Part shown: positions 37,546 through 48,675 of the stretch, piece by piece | How the letters are laid out: every line of letters begins with the position of its first letter | Numbering within the stretch: position 1 is the first letter of the stretch | The notes under the pieces: model-generated | The model's database searches: none | What the model was told of the DNA's origin: nothing | The model's input: the letters and a program-made list of their open reading frames with translations, nothing else | Program-made: the position numbers and the translations under genes | NCBI RefSeq assembly: GCF_000612445.1 | Contig: NZ_BALC01000001.1 | Coordinates: forward strand, 62,001-126,000 | Direction: 5' to 3' | Source of the DNA: Liquorilactobacillus sucicola DSM 21376 = JCM 15457 | Lineage (GTDB): Bacteria; Bacillota; Bacilli; Lactobacillales; Lactobacillaceae | Length of the DNA: 64,000 bases

Positions 37546-38485
37546 ATGGAATTAGAATTTTTAGGAACAGGCGCTGGATCTCCAGCGAAAACACGTAATG
37601 TAACTGGAATTGCATTGAAATTACTTGAAGAGATTAATGAGGTTTGGCTTTTTGATGTTGGTGAGGGGACACAGCATCAAATATTGCGGACCACGATTCG
37701 TCCACGTAAAATCAGTCGTATTTTTATTACGCATTTGCATGGAGACCATATCTTTGGGCTGCCAGGTTTTTTGAGTAGCCGATCTTTTCAAGGAGCTCAA
37801 AAAAAGTGAACCACTGACAATTTATGGGCCGAAAGGAATTCAAGACTTTGTTCTGACAAGTTTGCGGGTGTCACAAACTAAATTGTCTTATAAAATAAAT
37901 TTTGTTGTTTTGGATGAAGAGAAAACTATTTTTGAGAACGAACGGTTTCTAGTGGTTGCGAAACATTTGGATCATCGCATTGAATGCTTTGGTTTTAGAA
38001 TCGAAGAAAAAGACTATCCTGGAGAGTTGCTGGTCGATCGTTTAAGAGCTGCTCATGTCCCATCTGGACCCTTGTATGGGCAGTTAAAAGCTGGGAAGAC
38101 AGTAAAGCTTCAAGATGGTCGAGTTATTAAAGGACAAGATTATCTAGGAACCCCTAAGAAAGGGCGCACAGTTACTATTTTAGGTGATACGCGGCAAACT
38201 GCGAATATTGCCTTGTTAGCGCAAAATGCAGATGTGCTAGTACATGAGAGTACTTTTGCAAGAAATGAAGATCAGCTTGCATATAACTATTATCATTCGA
38301 CTTGCATTCAAGCCGCACGTGTTGCTAAACATGCGAATGTAAAAAAGCTTATTTTAACTCATATTTCAGCGCGTTATGTCGGACAAAAGGCGAACTTGCT
38401 TGAAAAAGACGCGCGTAAAATATTTAAGAATACGAAACTAGCAAATGATTTTGATGTTTTTAAAGTACCATTTTCAAAAGAATAA
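37546..38485 (+). CDS. rnz: Ribonuclease Z, frameshifted
   Basis: A metallo-beta-lactamase-fold endonuclease that trims tRNA 3' ends. The N-terminal part has the start [20 protein letters not shown] and the zinc motif THLHGDH near residue 62. This frame stops at 37809. The remaining part ([38 protein letters not shown]) is in another frame. Removing one A from the run of seven A at 37799-37805 restores the reading [14 protein letters not shown] and a protein of about 312 residues, the normal length. Two TATAAT sequences (37417 and 37434) may drive it. The ribosome site is weak. Confidence 0.87.
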
Positions 38486-38499
38486 GGGGGCTGGAACAA

Positions 38500-39309
38500 A
38501 TGCAGAATTATAGGCATTTGAAAGATTTACGAAACCGAGTAGCGCTTGTTACAGGCGCATCTTCAGGTTTGGGTGAGCAAATCGCTTATCAATTGGCCCG
38601 AAAAGGCGCTATTGTGGTTGTGTGTGCACGACGAAAAGACCGTTTAGAAGTTGTTAGTCGCAAGTGTCAAGAGCTTTCTGGTCGTTTGTCAATGGCAGTG
38701 AAACTAGACATTGCGCAGCCTGATCAAATTGAACGGGCCGTGCAAAAAGTTGAGAATCAGTTGGGTCCGATTGATGTTCTAGTCAACGATGCTGGTTTCG
38801 GCTTGATGGAAGAATTTCTGGATTTTAAGATGGAAGTTGCAGAAAAAATGTTTCGGGTGAATGTTTTGGGGCTGATGTACATGACCAAATATGTTGCATT
38901 GAGGATGGCAAGTCGTAACCGTGGAGCAATCATCAATATCGCGTCTGTTGCAGGAAAAATAGCAACGCCGAAATCTGCTGTCTATTCTGCTACCAAAGCT
39001 GCAGTTTTGGGGTATTCGAACGCCTTGCGTTTGGAACTGAAGCCACTTGGAATAAGTGTATTAACGGTTAATCCAGGACCGATAAAGACTGATTTCTTTA
39101 ATATTGCAGATAAAACTGGGCATTATCTGGATAATATCGGACTGCTCGTTTTGAGTTCAGAGAAAACAGCTAGAAAAATTGTGCAGGCAATTGGAACTTC
39201 GCGCCGAGAGTTAAATGTGCCTTATGTTTTCGAAGTTATACATCATTTTTATCAATTGTTCCCTTGGGTAGGAGATTATTTAGCAGGTAGTTTGTTTAAT
39301 AAAAAATAA
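38500..39309 (+). CDS. Short-chain dehydrogenase/reductase (YqjQ-like)
   Basis: A 269-residue classical SDR. The NAD(P)-binding motif TGASSGLG is near residue 18 and the NDAG segment near 97, a variant of the usual NNAG. The catalytic serine is in INIASVAG and the YxxxK pair in YSATKAAV near 165. It follows rnz by 14 bases, as yqjQ follows rnz in Bacillus. The substrate is unknown. Confidence 0.9.
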   Translation: MQNYRHLKDLRNRVALVTGASSGLGEQIAYQLARKGAIVVVCARRKDRLEVVSRKCQELSGRLSMAVKLDIAQPDQIERAVQKVENQLGPIDVLVNDAGFGLMEEFLDFKMEVAEKMFRVNVLGLMYMTKYVALRMASRNRGAIINIASVAGKIATPKSAVYSATKAAVLGYSNALRLELKPLGISVLTVNPGPIKTDFFNIADKTGHYLDNIGLLVLSSEKTARKIVQAIGTSRRELNVPYVFEVIHHFYQLFPWVGDYLAGSLFNKK

Positions 39310-39335
39310 AAAGCAAGAAAGAGGGAGTAACGAAT

Positions 39336-39689
39336 ATGAAAAACCAAGGACGGTTTCTAACTGCTTTAGTTGTGGCATTATTGATTGTTATCTTTGCTTT
39401 GCTTAATACGCAGTCGGTTGAAATCAGTTTTGGCTTTTGGAGGTTCAGCTTACCGTTAGTTTTGGTACTTATAGTTTCAGTACTACTAGGTGTACTTATA
39501 ACGGTTTTAATGTCCACAGTTGCAACATTACGGTTGAAGTCTGAGCTCAAAGAAAGTCGTAAAAAGATTGATGAGATAAAACAAGCTGAAAGAAAAAACT
39601 ATGAGGAAAAACTGGCAAAAGTTACCTCAGAATATCAGCGTAGAATGAATAAGCGCAGCACAAAAGATTCACAAACAGATATTAAGTAG
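39336..39689 (+). CDS. LapA/DUF1049-family membrane protein
   Basis: A 117-residue protein with two hydrophobic helices (about 8-26 and 38-60) joined by a short loop with NTQSVEISFGFW. A charged, probably coiled-coil cytoplasmic tail (residues 65-117) follows. The pattern is that of the LapA domain (DUF1049). In Gram-positive bacteria the function is unknown. It lies between the SDR gene and recJ and is probably cotranscribed with them. Confidence 0.85.
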   Translation: MKNQGRFLTALVVALLIVIFALLNTQSVEISFGFWRFSLPLVLVLIVSVLLGVLITVLMSTVATLRLKSELKESRKKIDEIKQAERKNYEEKLAKVTSEYQRRMNKRSTKDSQTDIK

Positions 39690-39700
39690 GAGTTGGTTTT

Positions 39701-42017
39701 TTGTTTGAAGCACAATATGCTTGGAAGTTTGCTCAAACCGAATTCGGGGATACTGAAAAAAAGTTAGCTAGAACAATGAATCTATCTCCATTAGTTGTTC
39801 ACCTTCTGTTGAGTAGAGGTTTTAAAACAACTGCACAGATAAAGAGTTTTTTGAACCCAACAGTCACAGATTTAAGTGATCCTTTTTTAATGCATGATAT
39901 GCAAAAGGCTGTTGAAAGGCTCCAAAGGGCTATTGTAGATGCTCAGAAAATCGTTATCTATGGTGACTACGATGCAGACGGAATTACTAGTACAACCTTG
40001 ATTTATGAAACACTTGAACAGTTAGGTGCAGATGTTGAGTATTATATTCCTGATCGTTTCAAAGATGGTTATGGCCCTAATAAAGATGCGTATCAGCGAC
40101 TGATTGAAAATGGGGCTGAGCTAATTTTAACAGTCGATAATGGTGTTTCAGGAATTGATGCAATTCGGTATGCGAATTCAAAAAATGTAGATGTGATTAT
40201 CACTGACCATCATGAACTGCCTGAAAAACTGCCGCAAGCTTATGCAATCGTGCATCCAAGATATCCAGGACAAGAGTATCCTTTTGGACAGCTGGCTGGG
40301 GTAGGGGTCGCTTTCAAATTAGCTTGTGCTCTACTTGATGAAGTTCCGCAAGAAATGCTTGATTTAGTTGCGATTGGCACGGTCGCTGATTTAGTTCCTT
40401 TGGTCAATGAAAATAGAGCTTTAGTTGCATTTGGGTTGAGTGCATTGCAAAATACCCAACGTCTAGGACTGGAAGCTCTATTTAAAGTCGCAGGGCTGAC
40501 ACAATCAATGATAAATGAAGAAAATATCGGTTTCGCAATCGCACCACGTCTAAATTCATTAGGGAGGTTAAAAACTGGTGCTCTTGGTGTGGAGTTATTA
40601 ACAACCCTAGATGAGGAGGCTGCGCAAAAAATTGCTGCGGAAGTGCAACAATTGAATCAAACACGACAAGGTTTGGTTGAGAAAATCACAGATGAAGCTT
40701 TGGATGTACTCAAAAGAAGAGGCAAGCATCTTGTTAATGTGGTTTGTCAAGAAGACTGGCATGAAGGTGTGCTAGGAATTGTTGCCAGCCACTTAGTTGA
40801 GAAAACAGGCAAACCTTCGCTTGTTTTGAAAGTTTCTGGTGAAAATGCAAAAGGGTCAGGCAGGTCAATTGAGGCCTTTCAGCTTTTCGAGGCTTTGGAC
40901 GGGCATAGAGACCTGATGAAAAATTTTGGTGGGCACCATATGGCTTGTGGTTTGACCATTTCACTAGATAAGCTGGATGAATTGCAGGACGTACTTGATC
41001 AAGAAGCGAAGAAGCAAAAACTTGATACAGTCTCAAAACCAAGCTTACAGATCGATGCTGAGTTGTCTTTTGACGATATCAATCTGGACTTAATTAATGA
41101 CCTTAAAAAGCTGGCGCCTTATGGTAATGGAAATCCCAAACCGATTTTTGCGTTTAGCAACTATCAAATTTATGAGGCGAAGCTGATCGGCAAAAAGAAA
41201 AACCATTTAAAAATTTCACTAGGACAAAAAAACAATAAAATTGATGCGCTTGCCTTTTCTGTAGGGGAAAGAGGGCAAGAGATTGTTAGGGATACTGCCC
41301 CTCTAAGATTTGTAGGACGGTTAGGTCAGAATGTTTGGCGAGGCAAGGTCAAACCGCAAATCCTGATTTCTGATCTTGCTTATCAAGGCTACCGGTGATT
41401 GATCAGCGAACCGCAAAGCTTCAAAAAAGAATGTTTGCGGCAACTGGAACTTATATTTTTTTCAATGAAAAACTGTATTATCAGTTGCGGGATTATCTTC
41501 CAACAAAAGCTGACACAGTGGTGGGCAGTGATGTTGTTAGTGCTGAGGTAAAAACATCTAATTTGATTTTTGTCGATTGTCCACCATCATTAGATGTTTT
41601 TGCAACAATTCTCAAAAGAGTTTCGGCTGCGACAGTAACGCTGATTTTTTATCCTTATCGGCAGCAAAAGGCTTATTTGGAGGGAATGCCAACAAGAAAC
41701 GATTTTGCAAAAGTTTATCGTTTTGTTATGACACACCCTGGAATTGATATCAAAAAAAATCTGGCGCAACTGGCAGCATATCTCAAGATTAAAAAAGGAA
41801 TGTTGATTTTCATGTTGCAGGTGTTTTTTGAGGTTGGATTTGTTAAAATGGATAATGGATTGATGACGGGATACAGCGGAAGTAAAACCGTTGATCTCAA
41901 AGAAGCACCCAGCTATCACTCTAGCAGCAATTGATTGAAGCCGAAAACCTACTGTTAACAAGTAGACCTGATGAGTTGAAACGATGGGTTCTCCAGCACA
42001 CAACAGTTGAAAATTAA
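39701..42017 (+). CDS. recJ: Single-stranded-DNA-specific exonuclease RecJ, two frameshifts
   Basis: A 5'-3' exonuclease of recombination and repair. The first frame (39701-41398) holds the DHH core ([13 protein letters not shown] near residue 87, ITDHHELP near 168), the DHHA1 domain with [11 protein letters not shown] and GGHHMACG, and the OB fold. It breaks at 41394, where one more G (CCGGTG to CCGGGTG) continues into a second frame through a C-terminal domain. That frame breaks again near 41922. There one extra base, for example a C in AGCAG, leads into a third frame reading [16 protein letters not shown] and stopping at 42017. The repaired protein is about 772 residues, normal for Firmicutes. 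The start is a TTG eight bases after AGGAG. Confidence 0.88.
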
Positions 42018-42030
42018 AGGAGCGTTCTTA

Positions 42031-42549
42031 ATGGCATTAGATTTGACAAAATATGTGGCCAGTATACCCGATTATCCGGAAAAGGGAATTATTTTCCGAG
42101 ACATTTCCCCTCTGATGGCTGATGGTGAGGCTTATAAGCAGGCAACAGCACAGATCGTGCAGTTTGCGCGTGATAAGGGTGTTCAGATGATAGTGGGTCC
42201 TGAGGCACGCGGCTTCATTGTTGGCTGCCCAGTAGCGTATGAACTTGGCGTAGGATTTGCTCCGGCACGAAAAAAAGGAAAGCTGCCTCGTGAGACAGTT
42301 AAGGCAACTTATAACTTGGAATATGGAACATCGGAGCTATATATGCATAAAGATGCTGTTAAACCAGGGCAGCATGTCTTGGTGACAGATGATTTACTGG
42401 CTACAGGAGGAACAATCGGGGCTACGATCGACTTGGTTGAACAGTTGGGCGGCATTGTCGTTGGCTGCGCATTTATCATTGAACTCGATGCATTGAAAGG
42501 ACATGAAAAAATAAAGGATTATGATGTATTGACTTTAATGCATTATTAA
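42031..42549 (+). CDS. apt: Adenine phosphoribosyltransferase
   Basis: Salvages adenine to AMP using PRPP. The 172-residue protein has the adenine-binding segment [10 protein letters not shown] near residue 61 and the PRPP loop [13 protein letters not shown] near 118. The ATG has AAAGGAG eight bases upstream. It follows recJ by 13 bases, the same order as in Bacillus. A terminator follows. Confidence 0.97.
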   Translation: MALDLTKYVASIPDYPEKGIIFRDISPLMADGEAYKQATAQIVQFARDKGVQMIVGPEARGFIVGCPVAYELGVGFAPARKKGKLPRETVKATYNLEYGTSELYMHKDAVKPGQHVLVTDDLLATGGTIGATIDLVEQLGGIVVGCAFIIELDALKGHEKIKDYDVLTLMHY

Positions 42550-42566
42550 AATTAATTTCAAACAAA

Positions 42567-42616
42567 TAAAGAAGGGAAGAAACAAAGAAATTTGTATCTT
42601 GCCCTTCTTTATTATA
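42567..42616 (+). terminator. Intrinsic terminator after apt
   Basis: AAAGAAGGGAAGA pairs with TCTTGCCCTTCTTT over an AT-rich loop, followed by ATTATATTCTTT. Confidence 0.75.
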
Positions 42617-42685
42617 TTCTTTGTGTTTTAGACGCATAAGTGATTAAAATTAAGTAGAAGTAGTATCTTTTTAGAAGGGAAGCTA

Positions 42686-43357
42686 TTGCCAGTGACAAAA
42701 CAAAACTTTGCAATCATCGGCTTGGGCCGATTTGGCGGAAGCATCTGCCAAACTTTGATTTCTGCTGGTGCAGAGGTTTTAGTGATCGATAAAGATGAGG
42801 CACGAATCAATGACTACAAGAATATTGCAACACAGGCAGTTATTGCTGATGCCCAAGATGAAAATACACTAAAAGCGCTTGGAATCCGTAACTTTGATCA
42901 CGTTGTAATCGCGATTGGCGAGGATATCCAAGCAAGTATTTTAGTGACATTAATGGTGAAAGAATTAGGAGTCAAATATGTTACTGCTAAAGCTCAAAAT
43001 GAATACCATGCTAGAGTCTTGACAAAATTAGGTGTGGACAAGGTCGTCCATCCAGAACGTGACATGGGGGTGCGGATTGGACGCAACCTGATTTCAAAGA
43101 ATATGCTGGATTATCTTGATCTTTCTTCTGACATTAAGGTGGCCGAAATTCGTATAACTAGCAAGAAATTTGTTGATAAATCACTCGAAGCACTTAATTT
43201 TCGCAGTAAATACGCATTAAATGTGATCGCCATTCGACGAGAGAAAAAGGTTGAGATAGCTCCTCAGGCCACAATGGCACTTGAACTAGGTGACAGTTTG
43301 CTTGTTGTCGGGCGTAAAAAAGATGTCGATAATTTTGATAAGCTGATGGAACAATAA
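42686..43357 (+). CDS. Potassium-channel regulatory subunit, TrkA/KtrA family
   Basis: A 223-residue RCK protein. Its NAD/ATP-binding Rossmann fold begins GLGRFGGSIC near residue 12, and the acidic residue at the end of strand 2 is in VLVIDKDE. A TrkA-C domain covers about 140-220. It would gate a Ktr-type potassium uptake channel; no ktrB gene is in the window. Either the TTG (42686) or the GTG (42692) could be the start. The first has better spacing from AAGGGA. Confidence 0.9.
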   Translation: MPVTKQNFAIIGLGRFGGSICQTLISAGAEVLVIDKDEARINDYKNIATQAVIADAQDENTLKALGIRNFDHVVIAIGEDIQASILVTLMVKELGVKYVTAKAQNEYHARVLTKLGVDKVVHPERDMGVRIGRNLISKNMLDYLDLSSDIKVAEIRITSKKFVDKSLEALNFRSKYALNVIAIRREKKVEIAPQATMALELGDSLLVVGRKKDVDNFDKLMEQ

Positions 43358-43360
43358 GAC

Positions 43361-46012
43361 TTATTTTGTCTTACTTTTTTTAAAACTAGCCTTTCTTTTC
43401 CAACTCATAAATAATAGACCAAGTAAAACAAATACGGAAATTAGCAGACCAATACCAAAATAAGGGGGCCAGTAACTCAGCTGTATCCGGTTCTTCCCTT
43501 TTTGGAGATTGAACCCAAGAAAAGTGCCTTGAATCTTATATGGTTGAACTCTTTGACCATTAATCTTTACATGCCAGCCTTCACTATAAGGAATAGTAGA
43601 AGCAAAAATTTGATTATGTGCTGCAACATTTACGGTACCAGTCAGTGACCGTTGTGAAGTTTGAGTGATGTGTACCTGTTGCTTTTTGACATGTGCTAAT
43701 TGTTTCTTTACCAACTTGTTATTCATCTGGTATAACACAAAGTTGTTAAGCCAGAGTGACGGTTTCTTGAATTTAGCAGTTAGAACGATTTCACTGCCTT
43801 TTGCATGATTGGCGACATTAACGATGACTGTGTGTCTAAAGGTATTGTATTGATTAAGTTGTCGATTGTTAAGATAGAAAGTAACATTATCTGAATCTAA
43901 AGAAGATCCGAGCGTTAGGTAATAAGAATCATTAGTTTGCGGTGTGAACTTAAAAACAACTTGCGCATCTTTTGCAAGATTGTTACGCCGCAACGTTGCA
44001 TCGGTCAAGTTGATTTGTTGATTGACATTCTGGAAAACAACCTCATTGAAATCAACAGCTGTGAAATATCTTACCTTGTCTGATGAAGCGGTGATGTCGG
44101 AGAGCCACTGTGTTTGATAATTAATGGGATTATCATAGAATTTCGGTAGTGCTTTCAGTTTTTTATCAGAAACATACCCCAAGCTGACAGCATTAGGGTT
44201 ACGGTAAGTTCTGGTCAACTTATTGCTCAAGACAGATTTATAAGTTTCGAGATCAGGTTTTTCTGTCAAGGGTGCAAGTGGTTGTTTATTTGCAACCTCA
44301 CCCTCATTTTTAGCTGTTATAAAATACTTCATGTTCAAGAGAGCATCTGAAATGATAGTTCCATTGGAGTAGGTAACATAATTGTCTCCGTCGGGGTTAC
44401 CCAGCATGCCATAAAAATCAGGGATCGACTTTTCAAGCGCAGAGCTGAAATAAGATCCGCTGTTCAAACCATTAGACAAACCATCATTTTTGGTACGGCT
44501 ATATACTTGACCGGTACGATATAGAGACGAGTCATATTTTTGCAACGCATGACTGTTCTTATTCAAAGCAACAGCTGGGATGCTGTATTCTTCCTGTGAT
44601 AGGTAACTAAGATTGTTTAGCGAGTACACTGCATTTACACTAACTTCAATTACTGAAATCAGTAAAAGCAAGCAAGGCATGATTTTAAGATACTTGGTAT
44701 TTGCGTGAGAAAAAGCACCTAAGGTAAGTAATATCAAAACTGCAAAAAGAGTTGTGAGTGAAAGAGCTTGTTTTGAAATAAAAGTGAACTTTTTGATGTT
44801 GTCTAAAACATACCAAATTATTCCGCCGTATATGAAAGCTGCTAACCAAATTTTCCAAACCTGTGGCAGATGCATTTGTGTCAACGACCTTGCGGCCAGA
44901 TATATCATCCAAAAGCTAATGATGAATGAAAAACGATAGGGGTACCAAACTGGAAATTGAAAACCATGCCATAATAAATCAAGTGGTTCAAAACACAAAG
45001 ACAGAATCAAAAAAATCGTTATAATAAGTGCTGTCAGACGCTCTTTTAGTTTAAATTTACCGTCCATAAAATATAACAGGAAACCAATCAATGCTAACGA
45101 ACCAATGAAAAGGTTCGGGTAACCTGAAGGCATTTGTTCAAAATTAAATGAGCCTATAACAAGTTTAGATAATATTTTCAAAGGTTGGTATTCAAACTTA
45201 AAACCGATTGATTCTTGTGTGTATTGCCCCTTACTGTCGAGCAAGGAAAAGAATGTTGGGAGTAAGACGACAGCTGCAAGACACACTGCAGCTATTGAAT
45301 GCAATATGAAAAGCCAGAGGTGTTTAACAATGGTTCGAATATTCTGATAATGAGCCATTTCATGCCACCAGAAGAAAAGAACTAAAAAAATACAGATCAT
45401 ATAACCCATGTAGTAATTATCAATCAGCATTAAGCCAAGTAATAGAATGTACACCTTGCCTTTACCCTTAGTAAGCAGCTGTAATAGCCCGTAGACAATA
45501 AGTGGTAAAAATATCGCTGCGTCCAGCCAGAGAAGATTGAGCTGATTAGCAATAAACCAACCCATGAGTGCATAGCTGGTTGAAAATAGCGGTAAGGCGA
45601 TTCCGTGCTGTATGTTTGTTTTTTTGAGAAGAAATCCAAAAGCCATACCAGCACAACCATATTTAATAAGTGTCAGTAGCATTATGCCGGCTGTAAGAGT
45701 TTTGCCAGGGAAAAAAAGAAGTAATAGGTTAAAGGGACTCATTAGATAATATGCCCATTCACCGAGCATTCCGCCACCAAGAGCTTTAGAGAAAGAATAA
45801 AAAAAGTTGCTTGGATCATGTAAGAGTGTTCTACGGAAAAAAGCAAAAAAATCAATGTACTGTTGCCCTAAATCAACGGTAAGAAGGCTGCTTTTGCCGA
45901 ACGGATACATTTGACGAAAAATAAAATAGCCTAGCATGATAATAATAGGTAAAAGAAAGCTGAGTACTAAGGCATAATTTTTTTTGAAAAAGTTGCGTAA
46001 ATTTTTAATCAT
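43361..46012 (-). CDS. YfhO-family membrane protein
   Basis: An 883-residue membrane protein with about thirteen helices, a large extracytoplasmic region (about 480-830) and a final helix followed by a basic tail. The N-terminal region with TVDLGQQYIDFFAFFRR and GGGMLGEWAYYLMSPFNLLLLFF is typical of YfhO proteins. Bacillus YfhO adds sugars to lipoteichoic acid, so a GT-C-type glycosyltransferase in cell-surface decoration is likely. The start has a GGAGC-type site. It is transcribed divergently from the PBP gene. Confidence 0.9.
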   Translation of the reverse strand: MIKNLRNFFKKNYALVLSFLLPIIIMLGYFIFRQMYPFGKSSLLTVDLGQQYIDFFAFFRRTLLHDPSNFFYSFSKALGGGMLGEWAYYLMSPFNLLLLFFPGKTLTAGIMLLTLIKYGCAGMAFGFLLKKTNIQHGIALPLFSTSYALMGWFIANQLNLLWLDAAIFLPLIVYGLLQLLTKGKGKVYILLLGLMLIDNYYMGYMICIFLVLFFWWHEMAHYQNIRTIVKHLWLFILHSIAAVCLAAVVLLPTFFSLLDSKGQYTQESIGFKFEYQPLKILSKLVIGSFNFEQMPSGYPNLFIGSLALIGFLLYFMDGKFKLKERLTALIITIFLILSLCFEPLDLLWHGFQFPVWYPYRFSFIISFWMIYLAARSLTQMHLPQVWKIWLAAFIYGGIIWYVLDNIKKFTFISKQALSLTTLFAVLILLTLGAFSHANTKYLKIMPCLLLLISVIEVSVNAVYSLNNLSYLSQEEYSIPAVALNKNSHALQKYDSSLYRTGQVYSRTKNDGLSNGLNSGSYFSSALEKSIPDFYGMLGNPDGDNYVTYSNGTIISDALLNMKYFITAKNEGEVANKQPLAPLTEKPDLETYKSVLSNKLTRTYRNPNAVSLGYVSDKKLKALPKFYDNPINYQTQWLSDITASSDKVRYFTAVDFNEVVFQNVNQQINLTDATLRRNNLAKDAQVVFKFTPQTNDSYYLTLGSSLDSDNVTFYLNNRQLNQYNTFRHTVIVNVANHAKGSEIVLTAKFKKPSLWLNNFVLYQMNNKLVKKQLAHVKKQQVHITQTSQRSLTGTVNVAAHNQIFASTIPYSEGWHVKINGQRVQPYKIQGTFLGFNLQKGKNRIQLSYWPPYFGIGLLISVFVLLGLLFMSWKRKASFKKSKTK

Positions 46013-46274
46013 ACATAGCTCCTAAGAAAAAATATTTTAGCTCGCACCATAATTTGAATATAGCTTAATACAAACTCTACCTAAAGTTTAGCATAAGCAC
46101 ATAAGTTTTATTAAATTTTACATGATTAAAGATTCAATTTATAGCCGTTTATGGTAGGATATAACTTGAGCTGTTGGGAACAGGCTTTAATATGTTTATG
46201 GTCTGTTGCAGCACTATGAGTATTTATTTGAGGATTTTTTTATGAATTTATAGTTACAGTAAGGGGTACGAACG

Positions 46275-48338
46275 GTGAAGTTTTTAAGAAAAACAACTAA
46301 AAAAAATAAACAAGGAAAATCACAGATACCATTTCGGTTAAATTTTCTTTTCTTTGTAGTCTTTCTTCTTTTTGCAGCACTAATTGCACAATTAGCATAT
46401 CTTCAAATCATAAACGGAACGAGATTTGAATCAGAGGTCAGCAGTACGGATACGAAAACAGAGACCAAAAATGTTCAGCGGGGGATGATCTATGACACTA
46501 CAGGCAAAGTTTTGGTTGCAAACAATGCTTCGCGCGCTATTACCTATACTAAATCCTTAAGTGTGACCGCAATGCAAATGTACAATATTGCTAATGATTT
46601 AGTGCAGTATGTTGATATCGAGACCAGTACCTTAACCCCATCTAACAAAGCAGATTATTATTTAGCAGTTCCACAGCATCTGAAGGATGTGCAAAAAAGG
46701 ATCCCCGGGTACAAAAAAATGGGTGATAGTGAGCTTTATCGGGCTGCGGTCGACTACGTCAAAAGACATAAGTTAGTTAAGGATATGAGCCAGAAAGAAA
46801 AAGAAGCAGCTATTGTATATTCGAAGATGAATGGAGCATACTCTCTTTCAACGGTATACATTAAGTACAGCGGTGTAACAGATGCTGAAATGTCACAAGT
46901 TGGCGAACATCTCGCAGCAATGCCTGGCATCAAGGTTGGGACTAGCTGGTCACGCAGCTATCCAAATGGTGAATCAGTCAAGAGTGTTATCGGAACCGTT
47001 ACTAGTGAGAAACAAGGTTTGCCCAGCGACCAAATAAATAGTCTGTTGGCGCAAGGATATTCACGTGATGACAGTGTGGGTTCTAGCTATATTGAGTCGC
47101 AGTATGAGAATATTCTAAAAGGGACGAAATCAGTTACAACACTTGAAACTCAGAATAATAAGATCACACGTGAAATTAAAACTTATGGCGGCAAAAAAGG
47201 TGATAATGTTGTTTTAACTATTAATGCTGAATTTCAGAAAAAAGTTCAAGATATCATGAAAAGTTCTGTTGAAAGTGTTGGTGGGGGCAATCCATATCTA
47301 CCGGGTGCTTATGCCGTTGTTATGAATCCCAACACAGGAGGTATCTATGCGTTGGCTGGTGTCAGCCGTGATCTTGAAACTGGGAAAGTGTCTGAAAATG
47401 CATTAGGAGCGATTAACCAATCTTTTGTTATGGGATCTGTCGTTAAGGGGGCAACTGTCATGGGCGGCTTGATGTCAGGTGCTATTACTCCTGAAAATAA
47501 TACAATGGTCGATGAACCTATCAAACTGCAAGGAACAGCAACCAAGTCATCTTGGTTTAATAGCTCGGGGGCTAATAATATGTCTTTGAGTGCTTCAAAT
47601 GCATTGATGGTTTCTTCCAACTCGTATATGATGCAATTGGCAATGCGAGAGGGCGGTTTTAAATATAGTTCTGGTGCAGCATTGAGTATGCCGACATCAG
47701 TGTTTAGTAAACTGCGTGGTAATTTTAATCAATTTGGTTTGGGTGTTAAAACGGGCATTGATATTCCTGGCGAATCGACCGGCTATGAAGGACCAGCAAA
47801 CCAAGCCAATATAGGTAAATCGCTTGACCTGTCCTTCGGAAACTATGATTCTTACACGACTATTCAGTTGGCACAATATATTTCAACGATCGCAAATGGT
47901 GGGTATAGATTGCAGCCACATGTGCTCCAGTCTGTTCATGGAACCAACAAGGATGGCACACTGGGGCAGGCTAAGGCAGAAGTTTCACCAAATGTTTTGA
48001 ATGTTGTTGGCGCCAATCAGGACCAGTGGGATGTTGTTAAGACAGGCTTATGGCGTGTAGTTCATGGATCTAGTACTTACAGAACCGGTGGTACAATGGC
48101 CGATGTTAAGCCACAGATTGCTGCTAAAACTGGTACGGCACAGACTTTCCATGGGGAAACCCCAACGGAAACATTAAGTGCTGTTTCATACGCACCAGCC
48201 AAGAATCCGCAGGTTGCAGTTGCGCTGGTTTTCCCTGGGATGGCGGATAGTACGACAAGTCATGTCAATACGCAGGCAGTTGCGTCAATATATTCTGCTT
48301 TTTGGAAATATGTTCAGTCTAGCGATGGACTTGAATAA
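46275..48338 (+). CDS. pbp2B: Class B penicillin-binding protein, PBP2B type
   Basis: A 687-residue transpeptidase for division or elongation cell-wall synthesis. A short basic tail and one membrane anchor (residues 22-46) precede the dimerisation domain with RGMIYDTTGKVL near 68. The transpeptidase motifs are SVVK (Ser388), SSN (447-449) and KTGTA (618). No C-terminal PASTA domain is present. The start is a GTG eight bases after AAGGGG. rpmG follows. Confidence 0.93.
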   Translation: MKFLRKTTKKNKQGKSQIPFRLNFLFFVVFLLFAALIAQLAYLQIINGTRFESEVSSTDTKTETKNVQRGMIYDTTGKVLVANNASRAITYTKSLSVTAMQMYNIANDLVQYVDIETSTLTPSNKADYYLAVPQHLKDVQKRIPGYKKMGDSELYRAAVDYVKRHKLVKDMSQKEKEAAIVYSKMNGAYSLSTVYIKYSGVTDAEMSQVGEHLAAMPGIKVGTSWSRSYPNGESVKSVIGTVTSEKQGLPSDQINSLLAQGYSRDDSVGSSYIESQYENILKGTKSVTTLETQNNKITREIKTYGGKKGDNVVLTINAEFQKKVQDIMKSSVESVGGGNPYLPGAYAVVMNPNTGGIYALAGVSRDLETGKVSENALGAINQSFVMGSVVKGATVMGGLMSGAITPENNTMVDEPIKLQGTATKSSWFNSSGANNMSLSASNALMVSSNSYMMQLAMREGGFKYSSGAALSMPTSVFSKLRGNFNQFGLGVKTGIDIPGESTGYEGPANQANIGKSLDLSFGNYDSYTTIQLAQYISTIANGGYRLQPHVLQSVHGTNKDGTLGQAKAEVSPNVLNVVGANQDQWDVVKTGLWRVVHGSSTYRTGGTMADVKPQIAAKTGTAQTFHGETPTETLSAVSYAPAKNPQVAVALVFPGMADSTTSHVNTQAVASIYSAFWKYVQSSDGLE

Positions 48339-48472
48339 CTTTTAAAAACTCTGTCAAGGATTATTCCTTAACAATTTCTAAAAAAGTCTAGCATCGTACA
48401 AGAAAAAATGATATGATATTAGCGTTGAAGGCTGAGCGCCTTATTGAATGAGTGTAGTTTGGAGGTTTGAAA

Positions 48473-48622
48473 ATGCGTGTAAACATTACATTGGAATGTA
48501 CTGAATGTCATGAACGGACATACCTATCAAGTAAGAACAAACGTAATAGTCCTGATCGTTTGGAACTTAAGAAGTTTTGTCCCCGTGACAATAAAGTAAC
48601 ATTGCATCGTGAAACAAAGTAG
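48473..48622 (+). CDS. rpmG: Large ribosomal subunit protein bL33
   Basis: A 49-residue ribosomal protein reading [17 protein letters not shown] and ending KVTLHRETK. It has the first cysteine pair (CTEC) but only one cysteine in the second half (FCPRDNK), so zinc binding is probably lost. An AGTTTGGAGG site precedes the ATG, and an extended -10 (TGATATGAT) is at 48409-48417. It is followed closely by fthC. Confidence 0.97.
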   Translation: MRVNITLECTECHERTYLSSKNKRNSPDRLELKKFCPRDNKVTLHRETK

Positions 48623-48675
48623 CAACAGGATTTTTCCTGTTGTTTTTTGTTATAGTGCAGAAGGGATATAATTGT